Assembly: GCF_000344295.2 (NCBI RefSeq)
Contig: NZ_AOTD01000219.1
Coordinates: 1-33,792, forward strand
Reading direction: 5' to 3'
Source of the DNA: Campylobacter showae CC57C
GTDB taxonomy: Bacteria > Campylobacterota > Campylobacteria > Campylobacterales > Campylobacteraceae
DNA length: 33,792 nucleotides
Part shown: one piece after another, positions 10,350 through 18,320 of the stretch
Numbering within the stretch: position 1 is the first letter of the stretch
Layout of the letters: each line of letters starts with the position of its first letter
Notes under the pieces: generated by a model
The model's database searches: none
What the model was told of the DNA's origin: nothing
The model's input: the letters and a program-made list of their open reading frames with translations, nothing else
Position numbers and translations under genes: made by a program

Positions 10350-11600
10350 CTATTTTAGGCTGATTAGCTCGAGGGGGTCTATGTGGTAGTTTTTTTGCGT
10401 AACTTCAAAGGTCAGATCTCGCTGCACGCGCCCGATGACGTAGCCTTTTTGCACTTTTACACCCACTTTTACGGTAGGGGCGATCTGGCTAAGGTGCGCG
10501 TATATCGTATGGATGCCGTTTGGATTTTCGATGATGACGACCTTATCTAGCATCGCCGTTTCTTTGGCAAAGACTACTTTGCCGTTAAAGACGCTTTTTA
10601 CCTTCGCATCGGCCGAATTTGCGCTAAGAACGACAGATTCGTTAAAAATTTTGATGTTATAGATGGGATCTACGTAGTTGCCGAATTTTTGCTTGACCGT
10701 AAAAACATCAAGCGGCGCGATCGTCTTTTCACCGCTATATTTTTTCACGAGGCTAGTTTGATAGCTCGAGCCAAACTGCTTCACGTCGCCATCAGACGCG
10801 CTTGCTGCGGCCTCGCCCTTTTTATCTTTCTTATTTTTTTGAGCTTTGGCTTCGGCCGCTTTTTGTGCAGCTAGAGCCTTTTTAGCCTCCTCACTCTCTC
10901 TTTTTGCAACGATTTTTAGCTCTTCTAGAGTCTTTCTGATCTCGTCTTGTTGGGCTTGTAGGCGCGAGAGTTGCTTTTGATAAATTTCCTTATCTCGCTT
11001 TAAATTCGCCAGCGTTTTCATCTGCTTATCTTGCAGGGAAACTAGCTCGGCTTGCTTAAATTTAAAAGTTTTTAAATTTGACTTTATGCCGTCTATCTTG
11101 TCGTTTTGAGTTTTTATCAAATTTTGCGTACTTTCGTACTGCTTGGCTAGCTCGTTAAAATCATCCTTTAGCACCGAGTTTAGCTTGCTCAAAATTTCAG
11201 TCGCGATGATGCTATCCACGCCCTCCTCGTACTCTTTTGGCATTATGAGATCGAAAGAAAACTCGTCTGAGATGATGCGCACGATGCTTTTTTGGATATC
11301 TTTTTGGCTTTGCGTGAGGTCTTTGTTTTGCTTTACTAGCTCGTCAAGCTCGCCGCTAGCGCTTTTGGCGCTGTTTTCTAGCTGAGCTATTTGCATGATG
11401 AGCTCTTTCATCTTGTCGTCGGTTTGTTTGACGCTTTTTTCGCCGCCGAGTATGTCGCCGGCTAGGTCATCTAGCTTTTTATTTAGCTGCTTTTCAAGCT
11501 CTTTTGAGGACTCAAGATAGGTCGTTTGATTTTTTATTTTTTCGCCCGTGCTTGCATTTAAGCAAATCGCAGCGGCCAGCAAAACGCAAATTTTTCTCAT
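10350..11600 (-). CDS. envC: EnvC-like LytM/M23 murein hydrolase activator
   Basis: Periplasmic coiled-coil protein with a C-terminal LytM (M23) domain. Residues 1-17 are a signal peptide (ICVLLAAAICLNA). Residues about 20-265 are heptad-rich coiled coil, ending in an Ala/Lys/Glu stretch. Residues ~300-416 are the LytM fold. The usual zinc ligands are largely absent. The HxGxD-type site is replaced around DPIYNIKIFNES, only one histidine remains in IYAHLSQ, and the strand LTFEV lacks the usual HFE histidine. This degenerate site is what E. coli EnvC has: a non-catalytic activator of amidases recruited by FtsEX. The ATG overlaps the ftsX stop by 4 bases and ftsE lies just before, which strongly supports this role. 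Confidence 0.85.
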   Translation of the reverse strand: MRKICVLLAAAICLNASTGEKIKNQTTYLESSKELEKQLNKKLDDLAGDILGGEKSVKQTDDKMKELIMQIAQLENSAKSASGELDELVKQNKDLTQSQKDIQKSIVRIISDEFSFDLIMPKEYEEGVDSIIATEILSKLNSVLKDDFNELAKQYESTQNLIKTQNDKIDGIKSNLKTFKFKQAELVSLQDKQMKTLANLKRDKEIYQKQLSRLQAQQDEIRKTLEELKIVAKRESEEAKKALAAQKAAEAKAQKNKKDKKGEAAASASDGDVKQFGSSYQTSLVKKYSGEKTIAPLDVFTVKQKFGNYVDPIYNIKIFNESVVLSANSADAKVKSVFNGKVVFAKETAMLDKVVIIENPNGIHTIYAHLSQIAPTVKVGVKVQKGYVIGRVQRDLTFEVTQKNYHIDPLELISLK

Positions 11601-12406
11601 ATCGCCCTTGCTTTTCTCATCACGAGATAAACGGCTAAAAAACTAATCGCAAGCGAAACGCCCAGCAGTACTCCGCCCTCGTAAAACAGATCAATAGCCG
11701 GCAAATTGATATTTAGGTCGGTAGCGACTTCCTTAACGGGCTGCAAATCCGGCAAGATAATGTAAAAAACCGCCACCAAAACGGTCGCTATAAACGAATC
11801 AAACAACGCGTTTTTGTATAACGCGCCAGATTTTAGCCACGACGGAGCTCCCAGCAGCGTCATTATCTCGATGCGCTCCTTGTGCTCGTATAGCCAAATT
11901 CGCATCTGTTTTGCGATGAGCATGAGGCCGATTAGCCCGATTAATCCCGAAAATATCGCCGAAATATTTTTAATCAGCTGCATGATTTTATAAATTTTAT
12001 CATGCGTTTTTGAAAAGGTCTCAACTCTGCTCACGCCGTTAATCTTTGAAATTTTATCCTTTATCTCTTGCATATATTGGGTGCTTGGAAAGGCGTTTAG
12101 CTTTAGCGAGTAAAATTTAGGCAACGCGTTTTGCAAAACGGCGATATTTTTAGACGATATGTCCTTAGCAAGCCTCTCTAGCACGGGCTTTGAGCTAAGC
12201 GGCTCGAGAGATTCAAACGTATAAATTAGCGGCTTTACGTCGGTAGCGTTTAGCTCGTTTTGGCTAACGATGATGATACTGTAGTCTTTGTTCATCACGG
12301 ACTCGTACTCGTCCACCACTCGCCCGACCAGCAATATAAACTGAATGCCAACGAGTAGCGCCACGAGCGGGATTATCACGCTTAGATGAGTTTTAAAGGA
12401 TTTCAT
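11597..12406 (-). CDS. ftsX: cell division ABC permease FtsX
   Basis: Membrane partner of FtsE. FtsEX uses ATP to drive conformational change in EnvC and activate cell-wall amidases at the septum. The protein has one N-terminal membrane helix (VIIPLVALLVGIQFILLV), then a periplasmic domain of about 130 residues (EnvC contact region in the family). Three C-terminal helices follow, around 150-168, 196-220 and 243-263, matching the FtsX topology. The cytoplasmic loop IWLYEHKERIEIMTLLGAP is the typical FtsX coupling segment. Its start overlaps ftsE by 14 bases. Confidence 0.9.
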   Translation of the reverse strand: MKSFKTHLSVIIPLVALLVGIQFILLVGRVVDEYESVMNKDYSIIIVSQNELNATDVKPLIYTFESLEPLSSKPVLERLAKDISSKNIAVLQNALPKFYSLKLNAFPSTQYMQEIKDKISKINGVSRVETFSKTHDKIYKIMQLIKNISAIFSGLIGLIGLMLIAKQMRIWLYEHKERIEIMTLLGAPSWLKSGALYKNALFDSFIATVLVAVFYIILPDLQPVKEVATDLNINLPAIDLFYEGGVLLGVSLAISFLAVYLVMRKARAI

Positions 12407-13064
12407 GCAAATGTCCGTCTTCTATAACAAAATGTCTGTAAGGCACTCTTAGAGAGCTTGGTACTTTGTGCGTGACGACCACGATGCAGGTACCCAAAAA
12501 CTCCTTTGCCGAGCGCAAAAGCCCCCAGATAACATCGCTTGAGTATTCATCGAGGCTACCCGTCGGCTCATCGCAAAGCAGCAAATTTGGATTATGCGCG
12601 AGTGCTCTAGCCATCGCGGCTCGCTGCTGTTCGCCACCGCTTAGCTCGTTTGGATACTTGTGCGCTCTGTGGAGCAAATTTACGTGCTTTAACAGCTTGG
12701 TCGCCTGATTTTTACAAACATTAGCGCTAAGGCCTTTTATCATCAGCGGCAGCATCACGTTTTTTTCGATGTTCCATTCGCTTATCAAGCGGTAGTTTTG
12801 AAAAACTACGCCGATGCGCTGTCTTAGTTTGTCTAGATTTTGCCCGCCAAGATTCATCATATCGGTTAGGCAGACGTTTAGCGAGCCAGCACTCGGTTTT
12901 ATCTCACCGTAAAAAGATTTTAAAAGCGTCGATTTGCCGCTACCGCTTTGCCCGGTGATAAAAACGAAATCATTAGCGTAAATGTCGAATTTCGCGTCCG
13001 TTATGAGCTTTTCGCAGCCCTCGTATCCCAGGCAAAGCCCGCTTGCGCTAATTATTTTTTGCAT
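12393..13064 (-). CDS. ftsE: cell division ABC ATPase FtsE
   Basis: ATP-binding subunit of FtsEX. It has Walker A GQSGSGKST (38-46), Q-loop VVFQN (86-90), signature LSGGEQQR (141-148), Walker B LLLCDEP (161-167) and the switch histidine in VVTHK. All catalytic residues are present. Length 223 fits. It overlaps trmB by 17 bases and ftsX by 14, so the genes are translationally linked. It could be mistaken for LolD by sequence, but the FtsX partner and the neighbouring EnvC-like gene settle the assignment. Confidence 0.93.
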   Translation of the reverse strand: MQKIISASGLCLGYEGCEKLITDAKFDIYANDFVFITGQSGSGKSTLLKSFYGEIKPSAGSLNVCLTDMMNLGGQNLDKLRQRIGVVFQNYRLISEWNIEKNVMLPLMIKGLSANVCKNQATKLLKHVNLLHRAHKYPNELSGGEQQRAAMARALAHNPNLLLCDEPTGSLDEYSSDVIWGLLRSAKEFLGTCIVVVTHKVPSSLRVPYRHFVIEDGHLHEIL

Positions 13065-14223
13065 CCGCCAAATACTCCTTCAACGCAAGATGCGCCTTTA
13101 AATTTTCAGCCGTAACGAGTGGCTTTTTTATAAAATATTCCGCGCCTTTTTCGCCGAGCAAAACGTAACAGTGCTCGGGCGCGTTAAATGCGCCAAACGC
13201 CGTGCGAATCAAAATTTCACCGTCTTTTTCGTACTTTTCCTCCAAATGTAAGAAAAAATCGTCCTCTTTTATCGTTTGATTGCTAAATTTGGCCGCAATG
13301 TTGCTCGTGTCGTAGCCGTTTTCAAATTTTAGCTCACCTTGACCTACTCTTGGTTCGCTTTGCTTTTCGCAAGTAAAGATAACGTCGTAAATATCTTTTT
13401 GGTGCCTTTTCCAGCGGTCTTCATATTTGCTGCTTATTTTTAGATCGCGGTTTTTGTAAATTCGCACGTCGGCGTCGCTCAAATTTAAAATTTGCGCCAA
13501 AGTAAAGTCCGCATACTCGCGGCTATCGGTTCGCAGCTCAAATTTGCCGCCCACTTTTAGCGTTCGTTCGCACTCCAGGGCAAATTTAGCCGATGCCACG
13601 CGCCTATGAGGAGCGTCGTCCCAAGGTACTGGAAAATGCAAGAAAATCTTATCTATAAAATTTGACTCCACAAGTGATAGAAGTAGCCTCGCGTCGCAGT
13701 TTACGAGTATAACGTTGTTTAGATTTTTGGCTTTTGCCAGCTTTGCGACCTGCTCGAGCGAGGGTTTATAGACCTCGATACCCACGACTAGAGTATTTGG
13801 GTTATTTTCCGCCTGAAATAGCAAATGCCTGCCCGAACCAAATCCGATCTCGATAAATTTACTTTCAAATTCGCTCTGTTTTAAATTTTCCAGCAGCTCG
13901 CTCACATCAAAGATCGCCGAATCTTTTTGCGTTAGGCGCGTGTTTTTTACCGCGATGGCTTCGCTTAAAATTTGATCGCAGTAAAGCTCTTTAAATTTTA
14001 CCAAAGCATTTTGCAAAAGCCCTATTTTGGCAGGCTTCGTTAGCTTTTCGCCCTTTACGACCCAGCCCCCTTCGCGCTTTTTTAGCGTGATAAAAAACTC
14101 CTCGCTAGAGCTTTTGGTATAAATAAGGCTTACGCCCTGCCTGCCGCGAGCCTCCCACAAAAAGCTTATATCGTCGCAATCTTTTGGCGTAAAATTCACG
14201 TTTTTAGCTATAAAATTGGGCAT
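13048..14223 (-). CDS. trmB: tRNA (guanine-N7-)-methyltransferase, long form
   Basis: SAM-dependent enzyme forming m7G46 in tRNA variable loops. The Rossmann core starts at about 120: FIEIGFGSGRHLLFQAE (123-139) binds SAM, GIEVYKPSLEQ follows, and LHFPVPWDDAPHRR (195-208) is the family catalytic/tRNA motif. Length 391 is much greater than the ~240 of E. coli TrmB. The extra ~115 N-terminal and ~80 C-terminal residues are, as I recall, characteristic of Campylobacter/Helicobacter TrmB. ATG 14223 shares a base with the flpA stop (TAATG). Confidence 0.9.
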   Translation of the reverse strand: MPNFIAKNVNFTPKDCDDISFLWEARGRQGVSLIYTKSSSEEFFITLKKREGGWVVKGEKLTKPAKIGLLQNALVKFKELYCDQILSEAIAVKNTRLTQKDSAIFDVSELLENLKQSEFESKFIEIGFGSGRHLLFQAENNPNTLVVGIEVYKPSLEQVAKLAKAKNLNNVILVNCDARLLLSLVESNFIDKIFLHFPVPWDDAPHRRVASAKFALECERTLKVGGKFELRTDSREYADFTLAQILNLSDADVRIYKNRDLKISSKYEDRWKRHQKDIYDVIFTCEKQSEPRVGQGELKFENGYDTSNIAAKFSNQTIKEDDFFLHLEEKYEKDGEILIRTAFGAFNAPEHCYVLLGEKGAEYFIKKPLVTAENLKAHLALKEYLADAKNN

Positions 14224-15440
14224 TATTCGACGGCTATCTCGGCTTTAGCAGAAGCGTCGGAGCTTATGCCGTATTCATCTACGGCGATCACTTTATAGCT
14301 GTATTTTAGCCCGTATGTTACGCTGTTATCGACGAATTCGTTGCCCGTTATATTTGTAAATTTCTGCTCGCTTCCTCCGCCGTCTCTTATAACGGTAAAG
14401 CTTCTGGCCTTATCAGAGGCATTCCACGTGAGCTTAACAGCCGTACTGTCGGCTACGATAGAGGATACGACCGGGGCGTCGATAGCACCTAGCGTCATAC
14501 CAATGATAGGCTCGCTAGGCTTTTTAGACTCTAGGCCGTCTTTATCGACGATGGTGATTTTATAGTACCTGGTCGCGCCGTTTTCGTTTATGAGATCCTC
14601 GTAGCTATTAGACGTGGTTTTGACAAGGTAGGTGTAGGGCATAAATTTGCTTGACGCGCTGTAAATTTTATAGTAGCCAAAGTCGTCGCTAGCCACGCTA
14701 TCCCACGTCAAAATAATCTTTTTAGGCACGTTTTGAGTAGCCTGCGCATTTACGACCTCGCTTGGCAGCTGCTTCGTCGTAGAGTCCACGATCTCGCTAG
14801 GTTTTGAGATCGTGCCGCTAGTAGTTTTTACGAAAACTCTATATTTGTAGCTTCTGCCCGACTTCACGTCGTCATCGATATATTCGGCGTTTAGTCTGCC
14901 TTTTACCTCGGCTATTTGTCTCCAGTTTTCTTTATTTATATCGGCTTTTTCGATGACATAAGACGCCACGCGAAGATCCGGATGCGGTCTCCAGATGAGC
15001 TTCACGCGCTCTGGTAAATTCGTAAGCGCTCTAACGAAAGGCACGGAGTCCATAAGAGGCTTGGTCGTGGTGCTAACGATCATGCCCGGGCCCGAGATTT
15101 GCTTGCTTTCGTTATACGTTCTCATCTCATAAGAGTAGGTCGTCTCGGGAGCTAAATTTGCATCCACGTAGTGGCTAGCGAAGCGGTCTTTTATGTCGGC
15201 TACAACCTTCATTTTGCCATTATTTTCGTTTGGATTTGAGCGGTATAGATAGTAGCCTGCGACGTTTGAGGTCGGAGTCGGCGTCCACTCAAAGCCCACT
15301 TCGGTCATATCGCTGATGGTTTTTAGACTCTGGACAGTCGGCAAATTCGGATTTACTTGCGCAGGCCCGCTAGAGGATACGCATCCACTCATCACAATGG
15401 CTAAAGAGCTCGCTAAGCCCCATAAAATCAATCTTTTCAT
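14223..15440 (-). CDS. flpA: FlpA-like fibronectin type III lipoprotein adhesin
   Basis: Surface lipoprotein made of fibronectin type III-like modules, homologous to C. jejuni FlpA, which binds host fibronectin. The N-terminus is a lipoprotein signal with lipobox VMSGC and acylated C20. I see four FN3-like units, at about 33-127, 130-225, 228-318 and 320-403. The second carries WRPHPDLRV at 150-158, nearly identical to the fibronectin-binding motif described for C. jejuni FlpA (WRPHPDFRV, from memory). Length 405 is close to that protein. ATG 15440 has an AAGGAG ribosome site about 9 bases upstream, so the start is firm although it lies 71 bases inside the previous gene. Binding to host fibronectin in this species is inferred. 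Confidence 0.9.
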   Translation of the reverse strand: MKRLILWGLASSLAIVMSGCVSSSGPAQVNPNLPTVQSLKTISDMTEVGFEWTPTPTSNVAGYYLYRSNPNENNGKMKVVADIKDRFASHYVDANLAPETTYSYEMRTYNESKQISGPGMIVSTTTKPLMDSVPFVRALTNLPERVKLIWRPHPDLRVASYVIEKADINKENWRQIAEVKGRLNAEYIDDDVKSGRSYKYRVFVKTTSGTISKPSEIVDSTTKQLPSEVVNAQATQNVPKKIILTWDSVASDDFGYYKIYSASSKFMPYTYLVKTTSNSYEDLINENGATRYYKITIVDKDGLESKKPSEPIIGMTLGAIDAPVVSSIVADSTAVKLTWNASDKARSFTVIRDGGGSEQKFTNITGNEFVDNSVTYGLKYSYKVIAVDEYGISSDASAKAEIAVE

Positions 15441-16386
15441 CTATACTCTCCTTGCTAAATTTGCTAAGTAAAATTTCACTAAAATCATCCCAAATAGGCG
15501 CGACGAAGCTCATTTGCTCGCCCGTGCGCGGATGCGTGAAATATAGCCCGTAGGCGTGAAGCATTACTCGGGCGATTTTATCCTTTTCGCTCTTAAAACC
15601 GTATAAAGCATCGCCCAAAATATGGCGGTTTAGGCTAGCTAGATGCACTCTGATCTGGTGAGTCCTGCCTGTAAAAAGCTTTGCCGCGATCAAATTTGCG
15701 CCAGCGTTTTTGCTCTGCGCCGAGCCGTCAAATTCGCTAAAAAGTAAATTCGCAAAGGCGCTCTTTGCCGCGCGGCCGCTTGAGACTATCGCCTTTTTTA
15801 GGCGGTTAGCGGGATTTCGTCCGATAGCTCGCTCAACGGTGCAGTTTTGCTTGAGTGGCATATCGGTTAGCGCTAGATAAATGCGCCCCATGCTTTTGTC
15901 GCTTAGCTGGCTTGAAAGCGCGGCGTGGACGGCGTTGTTTTTGGCTACAACGATAGCTCCGCTAGTGCCTTTATCCAGTCTATGCACGATGCCAGCCCTA
16001 CTTTGTCCGCTTAAATTTGATAGCAAAAACCCCTTTGCCCCGAGCCAATCGACAAGCGTGGGTTCCTTAACGCTAGGAGCGGGATGCACGACTAAATTTG
16101 CCGGTTTATTTAGCACGAGCAAATCCTCATCCTCGTAAATGATCGGTACTTCAAATTTCGCTTCAAATTTAGCCGTATCAGGCTCGCTTTGCTCAAATTT
16201 GATCGTCAAAACATCGCCCAAATTTAGCTTTGCAGAAGGCTTATTTAGCGGCTTGCCGTTTAGGCTAACCGACCCGCTTTTTATCAAATTTAGCGCTTGA
16301 TTTCTAGCGACGTTTAGCTCGGCGGCTAAAAAAGCATCCACCCTCGTCTGCGCGCCGTCTAAAATTTTGATCTCTTTTTCCGTCAT
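15370..16386 (-). CDS. RluA/RluD-family 23S rRNA or tRNA pseudouridine synthase
   Basis: Converts specific uridines in RNA to pseudouridine. An S4-like RNA-binding domain occupies about 10-62 (RVDAFLAAELNVARNQALNLIKSG). The catalytic domain has GIVHRLDKGTSG, with catalytic D138 counted from the chosen start, and the family motif RTHQIRVHL. I place the start at ATG 16386 (338 residues). An AAAGGAAAC ribosome site lies upstream of it, homology begins there, and a longer version from 16434 would run through the divergent promoter. The exact target (RluD- or RluC-like) cannot be told. Its last 71 bases overlap the start of flpA, an unusually long overlap for this operon. Confidence 0.88.
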   Translation of the reverse strand: MTEKEIKILDGAQTRVDAFLAAELNVARNQALNLIKSGSVSLNGKPLNKPSAKLNLGDVLTIKFEQSEPDTAKFEAKFEVPIIYEDEDLLVLNKPANLVVHPAPSVKEPTLVDWLGAKGFLLSNLSGQSRAGIVHRLDKGTSGAIVVAKNNAVHAALSSQLSDKSMGRIYLALTDMPLKQNCTVERAIGRNPANRLKKAIVSSGRAAKSAFANLLFSEFDGSAQSKNAGANLIAAKLFTGRTHQIRVHLASLNRHILGDALYGFKSEKDKIARVMLHAYGLYFTHPRTGEQMSFVAPIWDDFSEILLSKFSKESIDEKIDFMGLSELFSHCDEWMRIL

Positions 16387-16409
16387 TTTTAGATTTGTTT
16401 CCTTTAAAA

Positions 16410-16418
16410 TGCTATAAT
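16410..16418 (+). promoter_or_regulatory. extended -10 promoter for mrdB
   Basis: TGCTATAAT is a perfect TGn-extended consensus -10 element. Transcription would begin near 16425, giving a leader of about 14 bases before the TTG start at 16439. It lies in the 52-base gap between the divergent pseudouridine synthase and mrdB genes. A reverse-strand TATAGC nearby may serve the minus-strand operon. Confidence 0.65.
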
Positions 16419-16438
16419 CGCTCAAAAAAGGCAAATTT

Positions 16439-17545
16439 TTGATAAGACTCGATAGGCGAATTTTAACCCATTTTGACTTCGTTCAGCCGTTTTTGATACT
16501 TCCTATTATTATTTTATCATACATTTTGGTTTCTGAGGCAAATTCTATCCTAGCGGGCAAGCAGCTTGTGTATTTCGGAGTCGGTCTAGCATTGTTTTTG
16601 TTTTTCTTTTTGCTCCCTATTCGCAAGATCGCCTGGCTCATACCACTATTTTACTGGATTTGTATTGTTTTACTCATTAGCGTAGATTTGTTCGGTACGA
16701 GCAAACTGGGCGCAAAAAGATGGCTCGAGTTTCCATTTATCCACTTTACGCTTCAGCCCTCAGAGATCATGAAGCCAGCGCTTCTTTTGATGCTAGGCTA
16801 CCTCATCAAACAGCGCCCGCCCGAAGAAAACGGCTACGGACTCAAGGACTTTTTACGCCTTAGCCTTTATATCCTTTTGCCTTTCGTACTGATTTTAAAA
16901 GAGCCCGATCTAGGAACCGCGCTGATACTACTCATCGTGGGCTACGCCGTGCTTTTTATCACCGGGGTAAATAAAAAAATTTGGGTCGCGATATTTGCGG
17001 GCGTTTTACTCTCTGCGCCCGTGATTTACGAAAATTTGCACGACTATCAAAAAAAGCGCATTACCGATTTTTTAAGCGAAGAGTCCAACTATCACGTGCG
17101 CCAGAGCATTATCGCTATCGGCAGCGGCGGACTAAAGGGCAAGCCAAAAGACGAGGCTACGCAGACGCACTTTAAATTTTTGCCGATTTCAACTAGCGAT
17201 TTTATTTTTGCTTACACGATCGAGCGATATGGATTTTACGGGGGGCTAGCGCTACTTAGCTTTTACGGAGCGCTGATAGCTCATCTGCTCAGCCTAAACT
17301 ACGGGCTAAAGGATGATTATTTCACGCAAACGATGGCGTCCGGGATCGGGATACTTATTTTTATTTACGTGAGTATAAATATCATGATGACGATCGGCTT
17401 TGCACCTGTGGTGGGCATCCCGCTGCCGTTTTATAGCTACGGCGGCAGTAGCTTCGTTACTTTTATGTGCCTTTTCGGGATTTTACAAAATTTGCTTGCG
17501 TTTAGGTTTGACTCAACATATAAATTAGTACAATTCAAATTTTAA
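16439..17545 (+). CDS. mrdB: peptidoglycan glycosyltransferase RodA/MrdB
   Basis: SEDS-family membrane glycosyltransferase that polymerises lipid II with a class B PBP for cell elongation. About ten membrane helices are visible. Family landmarks are the FGTSKLGAKRWLEF and LQPSEIMKPALLL regions, the KEPDLGTALILL loop with the catalytic aspartate (D157), and the C-terminal GIPLPFYSYGGSSF. Length 368 is typical of RodA. The start is TTG at 16439 with an AAAAAAGG ribosome site 7-8 bases upstream and the extended -10 element just ahead. It is divergent from the minus-strand operon, an order I recall for C. jejuni Cj1280c-Cj1282. What follows it here, mccR, differs from C. jejuni. Confidence 0.92.
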   Translation: MIRLDRRILTHFDFVQPFLILPIIILSYILVSEANSILAGKQLVYFGVGLALFLFFFLLPIRKIAWLIPLFYWICIVLLISVDLFGTSKLGAKRWLEFPFIHFTLQPSEIMKPALLLMLGYLIKQRPPEENGYGLKDFLRLSLYILLPFVLILKEPDLGTALILLIVGYAVLFITGVNKKIWVAIFAGVLLSAPVIYENLHDYQKKRITDFLSEESNYHVRQSIIAIGSGGLKGKPKDEATQTHFKFLPISTSDFIFAYTIERYGFYGGLALLSFYGALIAHLLSLNYGLKDDYFTQTMASGIGILIFIYVSINIMMTIGFAPVVGIPLPFYSYGGSSFVTFMCLFGILQNLLAFRFDSTYKLVQFKF

Positions 17546-17590
17546 GTATTCAAATTGCGCTAAACAATAATCACCCCTTAAGCTTGCTTG

Positions 17591-17599
17591 TGTTAGTAT
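17591..17599 (+). promoter_or_regulatory. candidate extended -10 upstream of mccR
   Basis: TGTTAGTAT fits a TGn-extended -10 (TAGTAT) 25 bases before the mccR start, with no clear -35, as usual in Campylobacter sigma-70 promoters. Assigned by eye only. Confidence 0.35.
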
Positions 17600-17624
17600 C
17601 GGCAAAATTTAGTACGGGAAAAAG

Positions 17625-18320
17625 ATGCAAGATTACTCTATTTTAGATGTTTTATCCAATAAAAAAGTCCTTTGTTTAGAGGATGAGCCTTATATATTAA
17701 AAAATATGATCGACTCCCTCGAGCTGTTTTTTGCCGAAGTAAAAGGCGTAAGCGACGGCATAGAGGCGCTAGACGAGGCTATGAGCGGCTCATACGACGC
17801 ACTCGTCCTAGATGTAAGCGTACCACACATGGACGGTTTAGAGGTAGCTAAAAAGATCCGCTCTGCAAACCGCAAAATCCCGATCGTAATCATTTCAAGC
17901 CACACTGAGCAAGAGTATTTGTGGCGCGCCGTCGAGCTAAAGATCACGAGATATCTCTCAAAGCCTTACGACAAAGATACGTTTATAAAGGCGCTAGAAG
18001 ACGTCGCGATGGAGCTCATCGATCATACGCCGATGTTTAGTATCAACGACGACCTCAAATACGACTTTAGCAAAAAAATCATATATATAAAAGAAGAGGC
18101 CTGTCACCTCTCCAAAAGCGAAAGCAAGCTTTTGGAGTATTTTTTAAACAACAAAAATCAAACTATCACTTACGAGCAGCTGTTTGACTACATGTGGGAA
18201 TTTGAACAACCAACCAAAGAGGCCATCAAAACCATCGTAAAAGAGCTGCGCCGTAAGATCGGCAAAGACACAATCAAAAATTTATACGGCGTAGGATATC
18301 TATGTGAAGTCCAAATTTAA
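17625..18320 (+). CDS. mccR: OmpR-family response regulator (MccR-like)
   Basis: DNA-binding response regulator, probable activator of the sulfite-respiration genes. The receiver domain spans 1-122, with acidic residues E19, D20 and E21, phosphoacceptor D63 (LVLDVSVPHMDG), S91/S92 and K113 (SKPYD), all canonical. The C-terminal winged helix (about 130-231) has the OmpR-type end KEAIKTIVKELRRKIG and NLYGVGYLCEV. It is co-transcribed with the sensor gene (17-base overlap) and stands directly upstream of mccA. In Wolinella succinogenes a two-component pair named MccR/MccS is linked to the mcc sulfite reductase genes; the name is transferred by this context. AAAAAG precedes the ATG as a weak ribosome site. 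Confidence 0.82.
   Translation: MQDYSILDVLSNKKVLCLEDEPYILKNMIDSLELFFAEVKGVSDGIEALDEAMSGSYDALVLDVSVPHMDGLEVAKKIRSANRKIPIVIISSHTEQEYLWRAVELKITRYLSKPYDKDTFIKALEDVAMELIDHTPMFSINDDLKYDFSKKIIYIKEEACHLSKSESKLLEYFLNNKNQTITYEQLFDYMWEFEQPTKEAIKTIVKELRRKIGKDTIKNLYGVGYLCEVQI

Noticed and set aside
16387-16434. Longer start for the pseudouridine synthase at 16434
   Set aside because: It would add 16 residues unlike the family, run across the mrdB promoter, and lacks a ribosome site; ATG 16386 has one.
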